In this document: positions 10,415-21,701 of the stretch, one piece after another
Layout: each line of letters begins with the position of its first letter
How positions within the stretch are numbered: position 1 is the first letter of the stretch
From: Colletotrichum lupini
Lineage: Eukaryota > Ascomycota > Sordariomycetes > Glomerellales > Glomerellaceae
Reading direction: 5' to 3'
DNA length: 64,000 nt
Assembly: GCF_023278565.1 (NCBI RefSeq)
Contig: NC_064675.1
Coordinates: 124,001-188,000, forward strand
Position numbers and translations under genes: made by a program
Notes under the pieces: model-generated
Told to the model about the DNA's origin: nothing
The model's input: only the letters and a program-made list of their open reading frames with translations
Databases searched by the model: none

Positions 10415-13400
10415 GGCTACGGCTGCGGCGCACCGTGGCCGGCAGTTGTGTGAAGGAGGGAGGTTGTGTTTGGCGGTGTTGTGGTAGAGAGATGTCGGAT
10501 GAGAGATGGGATGGCTCCAAGGGTGGCGTTGAAGGATGTGTCGTCAAAGATTAGTAGGGCTGGTTGGATAAGGGGTGTGTGGAAGGCGATTGCGGTGCGA
10601 TGCGTCGATTAATGGACCTGATTCCCTTTTTTTCTTCCTTGGATGAACACGCGAACCACGAACAAATGCAAAGCCGTGTGCTATCGAAGCAGCATACGCA
10701 GGCGAAAAACGAAAAAGGCTGATTGACACGTGGTTTGCGTGGGCGATGCGAATTGCCAAGGGGTGCGGTACGTGAACGAGCGGCAGGGACGAGATTTCCC
10801 TCGAGCAAGGCGTCGGGTTTGTGGTGGTAGTGGAGTGCTGACCGAAGACGGGGGGTGAGAAGCTGAGACTGAACAGTTTTCAGGCTTCGCGTCGAAGGCG
10901 GAGGAAAGACACGGCACTCGCTGATGGAGAGGGTGTGATGTGGATGCGGTAGCGGAAGCGGAAGCGGAGAGCGCGGTTGCTTTGCTAGGCCTTGCTGTTG
11001 CAGTCGATGGGCGGAGTTGACGGTGAGACTACTACCCTCGTGGTATGTGGTCGATTGTGCTTGTGAGATTGAGCCCAAAGGTTCAAAAGAAGCAGAAGAA
11101 GGTTGGTTCTTCTCTCCCCAGGGTCACACACACACACAAAGGGCCTGACGGGTTGAGCCGGTTTGGGATGTGATCAATTGCGTCGAGCAAAGGGTCTCGT
11201 CTCGGCAGGCGACATAGGTCAGTGGCGTTTGCGAAAAAAAAAAAAAAAAAAAAAAAAGAGGCGCGGGCGGGCGCTTGCGGACGCTATCGTGGGTTGTCGC
11301 CGTCGTCTTCGCTCGTCAGGTCGGAGGGGAGGGAGGGTGTTAAGTTGGAGAAAGGGAAAGGTCGTTCGGCGGGATGAAGGGGGTGGGTTCGTGAGTGGGA
11401 GAAGAAAGGGAGTTGGAATCCGTCGGGAACAAGTACCTTAAGGAACCAACTTTTTTTTTTCGGGGTGGTGGGAAGGGGGGGAAAAGCTGACAGATGTCAC
11501 CCGTGGATGGCTACGGATGAGGAGAGGTGGGAGAGTTACGGACGGGATACCTACCTAAGGAGGTTGGCATTTTTTCATGGCGATAGGGGAGCCGGGGGAC
11601 GGAAGGGGACACCGTAGGCGCCTTCCAAGTTCCAAGTTCCATCTTCCATTTTACACCTCAATGTGACGGCAGGCACCATGCTCACGGCACCTGCCACCAC
11701 GACCACGCAATCCAGTAGCGAGATAGGGACGCCGTCTCCTGTCATGCACCTTAGCGGGTTCCTCATAGCCTCAATCAGAGTCGCGGTCCCCTAATCACAA
11801 CAATGCCATCTTTCTTCACAGTTCACTGCATGGCTGCTCACCTTACGCAGTATGCTGGGCTGCCCGTGGTCTAGGACTTGAAAGTTGACGGGGATGCCAG
11901 AGACCAGACCGGACTGGACTGAATCTGGATGAGAACTGCAACGACTGCAACTCGACACAGCCAACCAGAGCACGGAAAGGGAGGGCAGAGTGGGGTAGAG
12001 GGGGGCTCAAGGTGGATGCGAGCAGCTCAGGGAACCTCGCGTCATTGGATAGATCGTCCCGCCAAGAACCGCGGAAAGGAGAAAGTGGACCCCCTCCTTT
12101 TCGTCTGGATATCTATCGGTACTCTGGGGTACGTACCAGCGTTATTCCATCGTGCAATCTGGACTCTTTCCGTTTTCATCCACTAATCACTCTCTGTTTC
12201 CTTCCATGATCAGCATCTATCTGCACGTCCTGTCCACGTTAACAAAGTGCAAAAATACGAATACCTTATGAACTTGCAATTCCGGTGTCCCAAGGGCTTA
12301 GGTAATGATCCTGCATCCTGTCAGCAGCGTTTGGCCCAGAGACTCAGACCTTTCCTTGACATGTTGCATTGGCTTGCATTGGATGCCATTTCCTGTAATC
12401 TGGCAATCTGGCAGCTGCTGCCCTGGAGCTTGTCAGCTCCTGTCGCCTGCGCCACACTTCCCACCTCCCGTCTGCCCAATCGCCAAGCAGACAAATCGCA
12501 CATACCAACTTCCAACTTCCATCCTGTCACGAACGGACAAGCGTGTGGTCCCCAAGGACAAGCCCCCAACCCGATCCTGTTCCGATGGTGGCATTTCGCA
12601 CCCAATGGCAGCCAGTCTGTACTTCTAACGCCTCTTGTCGTCATCGACTGCCCACGAGTGGCACCAGCCGCAATACCTTACTCATGAGGTTGTATTTAAA
12701 AACCTACACAGTAAGCGCAAGCCGGAAATAATACAGATACAGCTTGGCTAGCCCCGTTGATCATTGATGAGATTGATGAAGGCCATCTATCGGTGTGGAT
12801 CACCAGATAACCATGACTTCAACTCTAATCGTCCTGTGGGTTACTCACCTGTTGTACATGACTGGTGCACGGCATCCATCTCACTCCACGGCTTTGCCGA
12901 TTGCTTATTTTGATGCCACTGAGTATTGACACGAGGTGAAGAACTACCTACCGGTGGTATGCCCTGTCTCATTTTTGCCATATAATTACCTTATATCATC
13001 CTCCTACATTCTTCACGCCCTTATCGAGTTATCAAATGCTGAAATGGCTGAGACAACACAAATCTCCCATGCTCTGACTGACGTATGAAATAGTAAACTC
13101 TAAGCCTATATGGACTGTTGAGCCTTATTTGTATCTCGATCAACAGATTTGACAACGATTCCTTTCTCTGATTCAGAACACCCTTCCCCAAATTAGCATA
13201 TGGAACTTCATAATGTCTCAACATCTCACCTCTCGCATGAGAAAGATGAACCGATGAATACCCCTTTCCTTACCAGTCTGATACTGGAGACTCCCTGGAG
13301 AAAGTTGACAGTACACTGCTGGGAAATGCCATCCCAAGGACCCGTACTTCATCAATGACTACCTGACACCAATCTCATTCTCCATCTGAGGTTCGTTCCT

Positions 13401-13415
13401 GGTCATTGAGGGCCC
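10415..13415. other. Intergenic stretch, no convincing gene
   Basis: About 3 kb. It holds the GT15 promoter and leader, a 24-A homopolymer, and short CTTAAGG/CCTAAGG motifs near 11434 and 11553. Open frames here (up to 175 codons) are not supported by family motifs or splice signals. The block from about 12700 to 13400 is somewhat more AT-rich but not RIP-like. Confidence 0.55.
11234..11257 (+). repeat. Poly(A) homopolymer, 24 nt
   Basis: An uninterrupted run of A in a purine-rich stretch about 820 bp upstream of the GT15 start. It may be a nucleosome-depleting dA:dT tract or merely a microsatellite. Confidence 0.85.
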
Positions 13416-14366
13416 TCACTTCGCCTTGCTGAACATCTTCTTCTCCGTAGACCTCATCTTCACCATAATCCTCTTATACAACGGATCCTGCAAGGTCGCA
13501 GGCACCAGGTCCAAAAACGCCATCTGTACCGCGTGGCCCCAGTACGGAATCAGCACCGCCCTCCCGCACCCGACCCGGTCCAAGATGGCATTCGCAATAA
13601 CTTCAACCGAAGGCCAGAATACCCGCGGCGTCATCAGCTCCGGCTTCGTCGCCACCGCCCCAATCCGCACGCCCATGACCTCGACATCGAATCCGTCCAT
13701 CGACAGCTCCCTTGCCATGGACGTCGACATGGCGCCGAGATACGCCTTGCTCCCGCTATAAAAAGACAGCAGCGGTAATCCGTTATCCGATAGTGACCCG
13801 ACATTGATAATCAGCGCGGGTTCCGACGACGCAGTGAACCGCGGAATCAGTATAGCGTTGAGCAGCGTTGGAAACAGAGCATTCATGTGCACGTTGGCCG
13901 CAATCTCCTCCATCGACGACTCATCTAGCCTCCTCATGATCGGCTCCGCCGGTCCGCCGCCGACATTGTTGACAAGCACGCGCAGGTTCAAATTCTCCAG
14001 CGGCGCAAGCATAACATCCCACGGCTGCTGCCCGGCTCCGAGAACCCCGGCATCGCCAACCATGATGCGAAACTCCCTGTCCGGATTCGCGAGCGCGAGG
14101 TTGTGCCGCACCTCTTCCAGCTTGACGTCGTTGCGGCCGTGGAGGACGACGTTGAAGCCCCGCCGGGCCAGCTCGTTGGCAAGACCTTTGCCTATGCCGT
14201 CGCTTGCGCCGGTGACAAGGGCCCAGGCTGGTTTGCCGTGGACGGGGACGAGGTAGCGGTCGAGTTTGGATTTGCGGAGGAAGGGGAAGAAGGGCCATGC
14301 GAGGTTGTATGCCGCGCTGACGAGGGCGATGAGCCCGACTATTTGAAGGAAGCTGAGAGAGTCCAT
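13416..14366 (-). CDS. Short-chain dehydrogenase, 17-beta-HSD / 3-ketoacyl-CoA reductase type, 316 aa
   Basis: NAD(P)H-dependent oxidoreductase of the SDR superfamily, intronless. An N-terminal hydrophobic segment (about residues 7-29) should anchor it in the ER membrane. The cofactor-binding motif is TGASDGIG at 52-59, the NNVGG motif is at 133-137, and the catalytic residues are S191, Y203 and K207 (FYSGSK). The order and the membrane anchor resemble the group that includes very-long-chain 3-ketoacyl-CoA reductases and hydroxysteroid dehydrogenases 3/12. Length fits that group (about 310-345 aa). Fungi usually have one essential ketoacyl reductase plus related proteins, and I cannot say which this is; the substrate (acyl-CoA or sterol/steroid) is open. 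Confidence 0.9.
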   Translation of the reverse strand: MDSLSFLQIVGLIALVSAAYNLAWPFFPFLRKSKLDRYLVPVHGKPAWALVTGASDGIGKGLANELARRGFNVVLHGRNDVKLEEVRHNLALANPDREFRIMVGDAGVLGAGQQPWDVMLAPLENLNLRVLVNNVGGGPAEPIMRRLDESSMEEIAANVHMNALFPTLLNAILIPRFTASSEPALIINVGSLSDNGLPLLSFYSGSKAYLGAMSTSMARELSMDGFDVEVMGVRIGAVATKPELMTPRVFWPSVEVIANAILDRVGCGRAVLIPYWGHAVQMAFLDLVPATLQDPLYKRIMVKMRSTEKKMFSKAK

Positions 14367-15052
14367 AGTAAGGTGATTAAAAGGTGGTGCTGATCAGTTA
14401 CTAGCTAGCTAGCAGAAAGCACGAATGTGAATGAAAAGAGCTCAAGCTGCCTCTATTACTCACCTTGTCCCGTTCCACGCTCAGCTACTTGTACGCTTGA
14501 AAGAAACGAAACACGCATGTGAATGGTCGGACCAGACGTCATCCAGTCCAAGAGGTTGTCGAATTGACTCTGGCGAACAGGGATGGTTCAACAACACCAA
14601 ACGCCAGTTCTTCATGCTCCCCACGAAGGACTTGGGCATCCGAGGAGGGCGGCCGGCCACCAAAACCCGTTAATACGGATACGCTCTACCATGCCATCTC
14701 GGAGCCAACTCATTCCCCGATGAGCGGCTAGACGAGCAGGATCTATCCGCAGCGTAGGCAAGATATCCTCAGCATGTCAGCAATGCAAGAGTTGGGCCGA
14801 ACTCTGCTTCCCTTTCTTGGCCCTGTGCCTCTAGTAAGCCTATCTTCACAAATCAGAGCCTAGGCCGTTCGTTTCCGCTCAACATCGGACGGAGAATAGA
14901 GAGTGCGGAAATAAGGCCCAGCTGTTTGAGCTTGGGGGGTAGTAGTAGTATTGATACAATGTCTGTACATACAAATCGCCGGGAAGTAATGGTACATTTT
15001 CTCATCCTGTTTTTTGGGCTCTTCCTCCACACCAACCACCGCTCTCCCGTGT
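14367..15052. other. Intergenic region
   Basis: About 690 bp between two minus-strand genes. It contains the promoter of the dehydrogenase and the 3' untranslated region of the uL15m gene. Nothing else seen. Confidence 0.6.
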
Positions 15053-16056
15053 CTACCAAAGGGTGTTGTCGCGGGTAACCTTCTTAGTCTCCTTGCGCGA
15101 CTCCTTGTCGGCGTGCTCGATGCGCTTTCTCGCAAGCGGCACCTTGAAGTACAAAGACGGCGACTCGCCCTCCTTGAGCAAGTGGCTCAAGTAACCGCGG
15201 TGGGCGGGGTCGCGGTAGTACTCAATATCCTCACGGCTCGTGGGGTCGGGCAATCTGTAGAGGAACGTCTTCTTGCGAGCCTCGGAGAGGATGCTCTCGA
15301 CGTACTCCTTGCCGACGGGCAGGGGCTTATCCGTGTTCTGGGACTCGCCTCGGAGGAGGCGCTTGATGGACTGCTTGGTATAGAACCTGGTGAGGATCTT
15401 GCCGCCGTTGCCCTCGACGGCGTCAATGGCGGAGGCGGAGGCGCGCGAGACCATGATGTCGATGGGCTGGCGGAGGTCGGTCTTGCCGCGGCCGAGGAGC
15501 TTGATGCCGTCCTTGACGCTGCCGATGAGGCCCGACTCGATGATTTCCTTGACGGTGATTTGCTTCGTAGGATCCAGGCGGCCGGCGTCGATCCATTGTT
15601 GGAGCTTGTCGAGGTTCAATTTGGACATGACGGGAGCGCGCCTGCGTTTGAAAGTCAGTGACTGAAGATCGATTGTGCAGACAAGGCTCTGGACAAGCCA
15701 TTGGCGAATGATGTTCATAAATGCACCTACTTGTTGTCGAAACCCTTCGTTCCCCTTTGCACGATCAACGGTGTCTGACCACCTTGGAACCACGGCTTGA
15801 CGTGGCCATGCTGTCCCTGACCCTTGTGACCTCTTCCAGACGTCTTGCCCTTGCCGGCAGAAGGACCACGACCGAGTCTGATGCGCTTGTTGTAAGCTCC
15901 CTTGTTGTCGCTCAGGCTGGCGAGGATGGAGGCATTGCGGGTGCTGATAGACAGGCCAGCGAAGAGGGAGACGAGGCTCGTTGGGTTCGTGGAGGGGCGG
16001 AGGGCGCGGCTACAGCATGTCGCAGCATGCAGCGGCGATACTATCCGTGGCGGCAT
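15053..16056 (-). CDS. MRPL10: Mitochondrial large-subunit ribosomal protein uL15m, 2 exons, 304 aa
   Basis: Structural protein of the mitochondrial large ribosomal subunit. Exons are 16056-15731 and 15641-15053; the 89-nt intron splits a Lys codon. The N-terminus (MPPRIVSPLHAATCCSRALRP) is basic and Ser/Ala-rich, as expected for a mitochondrial presequence, with the mature part beginning near ISTRNASILASL. The L15 signature is the Gly-rich basic loop RLGRGPSAGKGKTSGRGHKG followed by FQGGQTPL and KRAPVMSKLNLDKLQQW. The C-terminal extension to VTRDNTLW is longer than bacterial L15 and usual for fungal mitochondrial homologues. An in-frame ATG lies 31 codons upstream (16149), but it would place a long non-targeting leader before the presequence, so the start at 16056 is preferred. 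Gene symbol follows the yeast name. Confidence 0.93.
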
Positions 16057-17474
16057 TGTGAGGGTGGATGTGGTGGCGGTCGTGGGCGTTGGGTGACGAT
16101 GAACAGCGACACGGCCGAGATTCCAGGTCCGGTCCTCCAAAATTTCCAATGGAGCCTCACTCTCCCGGGAAGCTGCTGCAGGTGGCCCGGTCGCGGTTCG
16201 GCAGGTTCACGCGAAGAAGAGCCGACCAAGCCACACTCGATAAGAGTGGCTGAAGCTCATCAAGGTGTGGCTGGTGGATATCAGGTACGAAGCACCTTGC
16301 GTGCTTACCTAAGGCCCACTTGAGAGACATGACTTGCGTTAGGCACCTGAAGCTTCCCTGGCAGCAGCCCAGTGCCCCTCTACGGAGAAGGTACCTTAAG
16401 GTACGGAGCACGTCGACCTGCGACAGGGACTGTTTGCTCCGCAACAGCGTGGTCTCCTGGTTCAGTCCACTACCTACTCCGTAGTTGTCCCAGCCCCGTT
16501 CCTGGTTCAGGCACTGAGTGAGGCACAGACGGACAATTGGAATTTGGGCTCACCTCACTCAGCACTGTCAGTGTCGCCAGAAACAGCGTATCCTCGTCCA
16601 AGTTCCAGAGGAAGGGAGTACCTGACCAGGTCCCTTCCCTCGCAGCCCACGCCCGTCTCGACTTGTCTCAAGCTTCCAATCCTTGGCCCCAGCTCTGCCT
16701 CCAGGTTGGGTTGTGACTTTGGGAGTCCAAAAAAAAAAAGGTTCAAGCTTTTTGTCTTGATTAATCTTTTTTCTTTTCCAGCTTCCAATCGTGAGATCGC
16801 TCTCTGTTTCTGTACAGTTTGTTGTGTACGTGTACGTACGCATCATCGTCAACCATCTCGGTGCTGCGTGTACATATATACTTAGGTACCTCACCTAGGT
16901 TCCATACCTTGTCATTGTCGCGGCCTGTCGCATCATCCACCCACTGGACCCCCTGGTCTTCCTTTCATCATCGTCTTCTTCTTAGGCTCCTTGCGCTGTT
17001 GATGTTTGCAAGGTACGGATACTCGACTCGACTGGACGCAGCTCAGCTCTCCCACACCTCTGCTGGAACCGACCTCGAGCTCTCTCGGCTCGCTGTTACT
17101 GCGATACCTTGACGTTGGCGCCAGTACCTACGCGGCAAGCTTACTCCGTCCGGACCTTTGGTCACCACGACTCGCCCGTCGACCTCTCTGCTCTCGTACC
17201 TTATCTCGTCACACTGCAACCGCCCGTATTCTACAAAGTCCCCCGTTACGCATCAATTACGAGGCCTCTCTGCTCTGCGTCCTGCGTTGGATAGCGCACT
17301 CCTCCGACCAGTAGCTCTTCCAATCCATCCAAGGGACGTCAATCGGCCTCTAGAGTACAGATACCACCAGCCAAACGCCAGTACTACCTCGATAACCTTG
17401 GAATTCGTTACCGCCCTTCTCTCCCACCCCTCCTAATCGCAATTGGCCGTCCAGTACATACATAATCGCCTACA
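16057..17474. promoter_or_regulatory. Divergent promoter region, uL15m / MVP1
   Basis: About 1.4 kb between two divergently transcribed housekeeping genes. It contains several CCTAAGG/CCTTAAGG motifs, including a perfect 14-bp palindrome at 16391-16404 and a cluster at 16880-16900, and pyrimidine-rich DNA towards the MVP1 start. The promoter role is inferred from position. Confidence 0.5.
16391..16404 (+). promoter_or_regulatory. 14-bp palindrome GTACCTTAAGGTAC
   Basis: Perfect inverted repeat. Related sequences are at 11434, 11551, 16305 and 16881. The motif lies in non-coding DNA each time. Factor and function unknown. Confidence 0.4.
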
Positions 17475-20134
17475 ATGTCCCTCTTCGGATCATCACCACC
17501 GGCGGATTCGCCCTCAAACACCTCTGCTGCGCCCTCGCGGTCGCTGTTCGACGAAGGCTCCATGTCAAAGTCCGGCTCCAATTCGCTCTTCACCGACGAC
17601 GATCTCGCCGGAGCCGAGAGCTCACCCTGGGACATGCCCACTCCGAGGAAGAAGCAGTCGCGCGCCGATGTCGTCCGCAACCTCTTGTCCGCCTCCGACG
17701 TCCCCGAGCCCTACATTGAGACCTTTGACACAGTCGTGCGCGAAGATGGCAGCGGAGGGCGCGTCAACGCAGGTGGCATAGCCAAGCTATTCGCTGCTGC
17801 GCGCCTGGGAGCCGACCAGCAGGCGCAGATCATGTCCATGGTTGTGCCAGCTGCAGGTGGCGACATTGCTGTCGGACGCGGCGAGTTCAACGTCCTGCTG
17901 GCTCTTATTGCCCTGTCACAGGAGGGCGACCACATCAGCCTCGACACCGTCGACGAGCGACGCAGAAGTGAGTCCATTTTCTTCCACCTCTTTTCCCTCC
18001 GTCACCATCGCCATCATCACCACCATTTCCCAGCACCAGCAAACACCCACTTTTGTCTTGCCCACCTTGTTATGTCATGACCTCGGCACCCTGTTCGCCG
18101 AGCTGAGCTACCCGACCCTCGCAACTATCCCTCCTTCGTACCTTGCTACCACTTATCAGTGCGCGCAATCTGTGTGGGGTTCTCTGCTAATTGCCAATAC
18201 ACTAATCCAGATCTCCCACTCCCCAAGCTCGCCGGCTTGACTGCTGCTCCCGTGATGCCTCCCGTCTCCGAGCTGGCTGCCAAACCTCCTCAAGCCCCTG
18301 CAACCCCCGTCCAAGATACCCCATCGCCGCCCTCACCGCCGCCGCCGCAGCCCACCACTCTGCGCCGACCTCCGATGGACTTCCCAGAGCCAGAGGACCC
18401 ATGGAACTCTCCCGATGTACACAAGGGCCACGCCCACGCCATCGCCGAGTCCCCCAGTAGAACCAACGGCGCCAGCCCCCAGCGCCCTGCAGCAAATGGC
18501 AATGGCAACGGCAATGGCCACTATAGCACGTCTCCCAGCACCGCCATCGCCGGTCGAACCATCTCTTCCTACACATCTGCGGCCATCGGCTCAGAGAGGA
18601 GTTCTGGGAGGCAGGATGTAAACACCGGCACATCGCCGGGTGGTGGATGGGGCGGCTACTTTGATGGCAACACCACGGGAGGCGGCTTCAGCGAACCACC
18701 CCAAAACAACCAGGTCACAAGTCCTTTTGGCGGTGCAAGCGGTGGACGCGACGCGAATCTTAACCCTGCGACCGTGCCCTCTCTGCGGCCTGCCGTGAGC
18801 GGTCGTTCGGGAAGTTCTGTCGAGGAGAACGTCGTCATCACGTTGATGCCGGAGAAGGAAGGACTCTTCATGTTCCAACATCACAACTACGAGGTTGCGA
18901 GCGTCCGACGGGGTAGCAAGGTCATCAGGCGGTACAGCGACTTCGTCTGGCTTCTGGACTGCCTACACAAGCGGTATCCGTTCAGAGCTCTCCCTCTGCT
19001 GCCGCCTAAGCGTGTTGCTGGTAGGTCTCATACTGCTTCTTGTTCACAATGTTCACATGGCCCCTACTGACATCCACGCGTTAGTCAACGGTAACCACTT
19101 CTCTAATGACGGCGCATTTATCGAGAAGCGCCGCAGAGGCCTTGGGAGATTCCTCAATGCACTTGTCCGGCATCCCATTCTGAGCCAGGAACAGCTCATC
19201 ATCATGTTCCTTACTGTCCCGACTGTAGGCCACTTCTAGTCTTCTCAGTCCACTGCATTTCGCTAATTGTTAGTATCAGGAACTGGCTGTATGGCGCAAG
19301 CAGGCCACCATCTCCGTTCAAGATGAATTCTCCGGACGTGCCTTGCCGCCTAACCTGGAAGACTCGCTGCCGCCCACCCTCGAGGCCATGTTTGATAAGA
19401 CGCGCTCCGGTATCAGACGGTCAGCCGAGCTGTACATTAACATCTGCAACGTCATGGATCGTTTGGTGAAGCGCAGCGAGGGAGTTGCGGCGGACCATGC
19501 TCGTATTGCCATGTCTCTGACCTCACTCACCGAAACGAGTGCCGACACATACGCCAGCGACACCAACGATGTGCCTCTGCTCAATGATGGTCTGACGTCC
19601 ATGAGCAGACACTTGAGAACGTGCCAGACGCTTTTGGAAGATGAGAGCAAGGCCTGGGAAGAGGGCGTGTTGGAGGATCTCAAGCGCCAACGAGATGCTC
19701 TCGTGAGCATCCGTGACTTGTTCGATCGCAGGGAACGTCTGGACAAGGACAATATTCCCTACCTTGAGCGAAGGATCCAGACAAATGAGACCAAGTTGGC
19801 CAGTCTCCGCAGCAAACCCGATGGCATGGTCAAGCCTGGTGAGATTGAGAAGGTGGTTGAGTCTATTCTCAAGGTAAGTTGGACGTATCCCGCTCGCTTG
19901 CTGCAGTACTGATGATAGTTACAGGACAAGGAGTCCATCGTCAACCAACACAACCGATCCATCTTTGTCAAGGAGTGCATCCGTGACGAGCTCATCTACT
20001 TCCAGACCACCCAGTTCCACGTCTCGCGTTGGAACCAAGACTGGGCTCAGGAGCGCGTCAAGTACTCCGAAATGCTGGCCGACAATTGGCGCCGTCTTCT
20101 CGATGAGCTTGACGGCATGCCCCTCGGCGACTAA
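17475..20134 (+). CDS. MVP1: Sorting nexin Mvp1 (PX-BAR), 5 exons, 748 aa
   Basis: Endosomal sorting nexin acting in retrograde transport of vacuolar sorting cargo. Exons: 17475-17967, 18211-19020, 19085-19224, 19280-19873, 19925-20134. The first intron is unusually long for this window (243 nt) and the others are 51-64 nt. Residues 60-160 form an EF-hand-like helical region (RADVVRNLLSASDVPEPY...). A long Pro/Ser/Gly/Asn-rich linker (about 170-360) follows. The PX domain runs from about 368 to 480 with the phosphoinositide-binding RRYSDF and the LPPKR motif. The C-terminal part (about 510-748) is helical and coiled-coil-rich, as in the BAR domain. Length is close to other filamentous fungal Mvp1 proteins. 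The protein ends in ELDGMPLGD. Confidence 0.95.
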
Positions 20135-21701
20135 TTACCTTTCCTCCGTACTTTACCCTTTCTATGAACGCATCGGCTTTGCATATGAGCGTCTCTTCAC
20201 TACTGGCGTTCCGGTCTTTCCTCTTCATCCGCCGGGATTATTTCGACTCTTGCGTTGGACTGTGTCAGCGACAGTCTACCTCAAGTCTTGTACGAATCTG
20301 TGTCCGTTGGTTCTTGTTTTTTTTTTTCTGAGCGCGATATCTCTCAAGTCAGAATGTACATCTTAGAGCAGGGACCCGTTGCCGAATACCCTTTGGTTAC
20401 GCAAGTTGCTTTTAATACATTGTTCTTAATCTTGATCTCATCATCTGCTCTTGCATCCTTTGACTTTTACCCGGTAGCTCTCAAGGCCTCGACTTGATGA
20501 ACATGCCGTCATCATCGTCGTCGTCGTCGTCCAGGTCGAATTATTCGTCAATCTACGTTACCATTAGATTAAGTAAGTGTCTCAGAGCTCAGGTTAGACT
20601 TCAATCCACATTCCTGATATCATCTCAATTACAGTTCTCATGGCGAACGAGACCTCGACTTCATGAACCACCATACTTTATCCGTTTCTATGGATTCGAT
20701 GAAGTTGACAAAGCACATCATTTAGAGTCTCTGTGTCAAAGGATCCGTTCGGAAACCATGCTGAGCAAGCATACAAGTTCTTTAGGCTAGGTGCTCATGC
20801 ATTTCTCCATATACCTAGATCAGTGCTCGAATGTCAGATGAGATATCTGATCTCGTAATCCAAACGATAGGTTCTCCATCTATAAGATCACATGCCGTCT
20901 GCCAGATGGCTTTCACTCATCGTTCGAAGCACTTCAATCATTAAAATGGCTTACTCAAAACAGAATAAGCCAGTATCCGATAGCTTCACCTTAAGTGCCC
21001 ATAAATGCCACATGGCGACGGACCTGGCTCTTATATCGCAGAAGATGTCTGGTCCCGAGCCAAACCATAGGCTTCTTGGCGGTCTGTAGTTAGCATCAAC
21101 GAAGAAGACGAGGCACCTTCTACAGTACAGGGCTTTTCATCCATCGAGGCTTCTCCCTAATCAGTGCTCCAGCAAGCTTTCTGTCTTCACTAAGCTATCA
21201 GATCTATCGATGAGACATCATCATAAACGAGTCAGACAATTGGATATGGCGAAAGCCTTATAACGACGTCTCATCTAGCTAATCCTCGGAACTTCTAGTT
21301 CCTCCTCTTCTTTGCTTCATCCCTCAAAGGAACGCTAATGTGCTCAGATTGTGTCTCTGGGTCAGACATAGCACATGCCCTCCACGATCCCCCATCATCG
21401 CTTCGTAACAAGAGCTTGTGTCCACGTCCTCAGGCATAGCACAGGTAGCTCGACAGCCACGGGACGAGACCAAGCTATCGTGAAAATCTCACAAGCTCCG
21501 TCATAACATAAGCCCTAGAATCCCGTTAACAAGCGGATCCCTCCACGATAGGAATTCACGTCTAGAAAATCCTTTCAGTTGACGAGACCTTTTGGACTTT
21601 CTCTTCTTTCTTTCCACCCAGACATCACCCCATTCTTCCAGCCTTGTCTGGACACATCTCGACAGCCAACTATCTCCTCATTCGCGATACCTAGAACCAA
21701 T
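20135..21701. other. Intergenic region
   Basis: About 1.57 kb. It contains the MVP1 3' untranslated region (T-rich), a CGT repeat, and the promoter and pyrimidine-rich leader of the next gene. The frames at 20494-20790 and 20892-21089 have no recognisable features. From 21090 to 21700 no frame of 60 codons exists. Confidence 0.6.
20508..20532 (+). repeat. Trinucleotide repeat (TCG)n
   Basis: GTCATCATCG followed by five CGT/TCG units. Simple-sequence repeat downstream of MVP1. Confidence 0.75.

Noticed and set aside
12247..12687. 146-codon plus-strand frame
   Set aside because: Another frame of similar length occupies the same bases on each strand, with no motif and no start context better than chance.
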